From Verrucomicrobiota bacterium (lineage in GTDB: Bacteria; Verrucomicrobiota; Verrucomicrobiia; Limisphaerales; UBA9464), in the NCBI GenBank assembly GCA_947464705.1, contig CANHYD010000078.1, positions 1 to 8,913 on the forward strand: a stretch of DNA of 8,913 bases, given 5' to 3'. This document shows positions 8,533 to 8,913 of this stretch, in pieces. Within the stretch, counting starts at the first letter, position 1, and the number at the start of each line of letters is the position of its first letter. The position numbers and the translations under genes were made by a program. The notes under the pieces were generated by a model. That model saw only the letters and a list, made by a program, of their open reading frames with translations, was not told where the DNA came from and made no database searches.

Positions 8533-8913
8533 GGCTGAGGGTCATTCCCAGGGCCAGCAACGCGATCAGCCCAAAGTAGGCGATACCGATCGTCCAACGC
8601 TGCCGAGGCTCAATCTCGAAGAAACGCCGAGACTCATCATCCCGTGCCCGGAAGAGGGAGAACAAACGGGGCAACCCCATGACCAGCACCATGAGGAGAA
8701 TCGGGCTGATCCAACCCCGCGTCATCGCCTCATAGATCAGGTAGGCGACCATCAGGGCATAGCCCGCCACCCACAGCCAGGGCGACAGCGCGGTGACGAT
8801 CCGGCCCCCATCCAAGAAGCCGACCGGCGCCAGATTGAACAGATTGAGCATGAAGCCCGAGTAGGCCAAGGCCGACCAGAAGGGATCACCCGTGGCCACA
8901 TGGATGAGAAAGC
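8519..8913 (-). CDS. Site-2 (M50) membrane metalloprotease, C-terminal part (cut by window edge)
   Basis: The frame is open to the right window edge, so this is the last 130 residues of a longer protein; a GTG at 8899 is internal, not a start. The fragment contains NLFNLAPVGFLDGG, the M50 pattern N-x-x-P-x-x-x-x-D-G-G, whose Asp is the third zinc ligand of intramembrane site-2 proteases. At least three hydrophobic helices follow (around ALSPWLWVAGYALMVAYLIY, ISPILLMVLVMGL and WTIGIAYFGLIALLALGM). The HExxH zinc motif that would confirm activity must lie outside the window. Such enzymes cut transmembrane substrates, often in signalling. The stop overlaps the start of the downstream thioesterase gene by 14 bp. 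Confidence 0.82.
   Translation of the reverse strand, partial: FLIHVATGDPFWSALAYSGFMLNLFNLAPVGFLDGGRIVTALSPWLWVAGYALMVAYLIYEAMTRGWISPILLMVLVMGLPRLFSLFRARDDESRRFFEIEPRQRWTIGIAYFGLIALLALGMTLSHVRS

Overview
The window is GC-rich, gene-dense bacterial DNA. Nine protein-coding genes are visible, two of them cut by the window edges, and one further CDS start of about 12 codons sits at the left edge. No rRNA, tRNA, insertion sequence or CRISPR array was seen. Three features suggest Verrucomicrobiota or a relative in the PVC group: a CcoN-CcoO fusion, a secreted DUF1080 (3-keto-disaccharide hydrolase-like) protein, and start codons mostly lacking a Shine-Dalgarno sequence. This is inference from gene content, not a phylogenetic test.

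Left two-thirds (about 1-5816, minus strand): a compact operon for a cbb3-type (C-family) haem-copper oxidase, a terminal oxidase usually used at low oxygen. Transcription order is ccoI (copper P-type ATPase), ccoS (maturation), ccoNO (fused catalytic and c-haem subunits), ccoQ, ccoP (single-haem form), then the start of a gene at the edge that is probably ccoG. The ccoI/ccoS and ccoNO/ccoQ junctions are ATGA overlaps, ccoQ/ccoP overlap by 8 bp, and ccoS/ccoNO are 6 bp apart, so the genes are probably translationally coupled. CcoI would supply copper and CcoS would help build the haem-copper centre. CcoP would pass electrons to the CcoO domain and on to the CcoN active site.

Middle (5817-6084): a non-coding region between divergent genes. 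It holds a weak candidate promoter for the rightward gene, a dyad, and a doubtful 32-codon Cys-containing leader reading frame that overlaps the ccoI start.

Right third (6085-8913): rightward genes for the exported DUF1080 protein and a NifS/IscS-type cysteine desulfurase, separated by 53 bp containing a hairpin. Two leftward genes converge on them: a hotdog-fold PaaI-type thioesterase and the C-terminal part of a site-2 (M50) membrane protease. The desulfurase and thioesterase genes overlap tail to tail by 23 bp.

No clearly new defence, mobile or RNA system was found. The most unusual points are the streamlined oxidase (fused NO plus mono-haem P), its assembly-genes-first order, and the possible Cys-rich leader in front of the copper ATPase gene.
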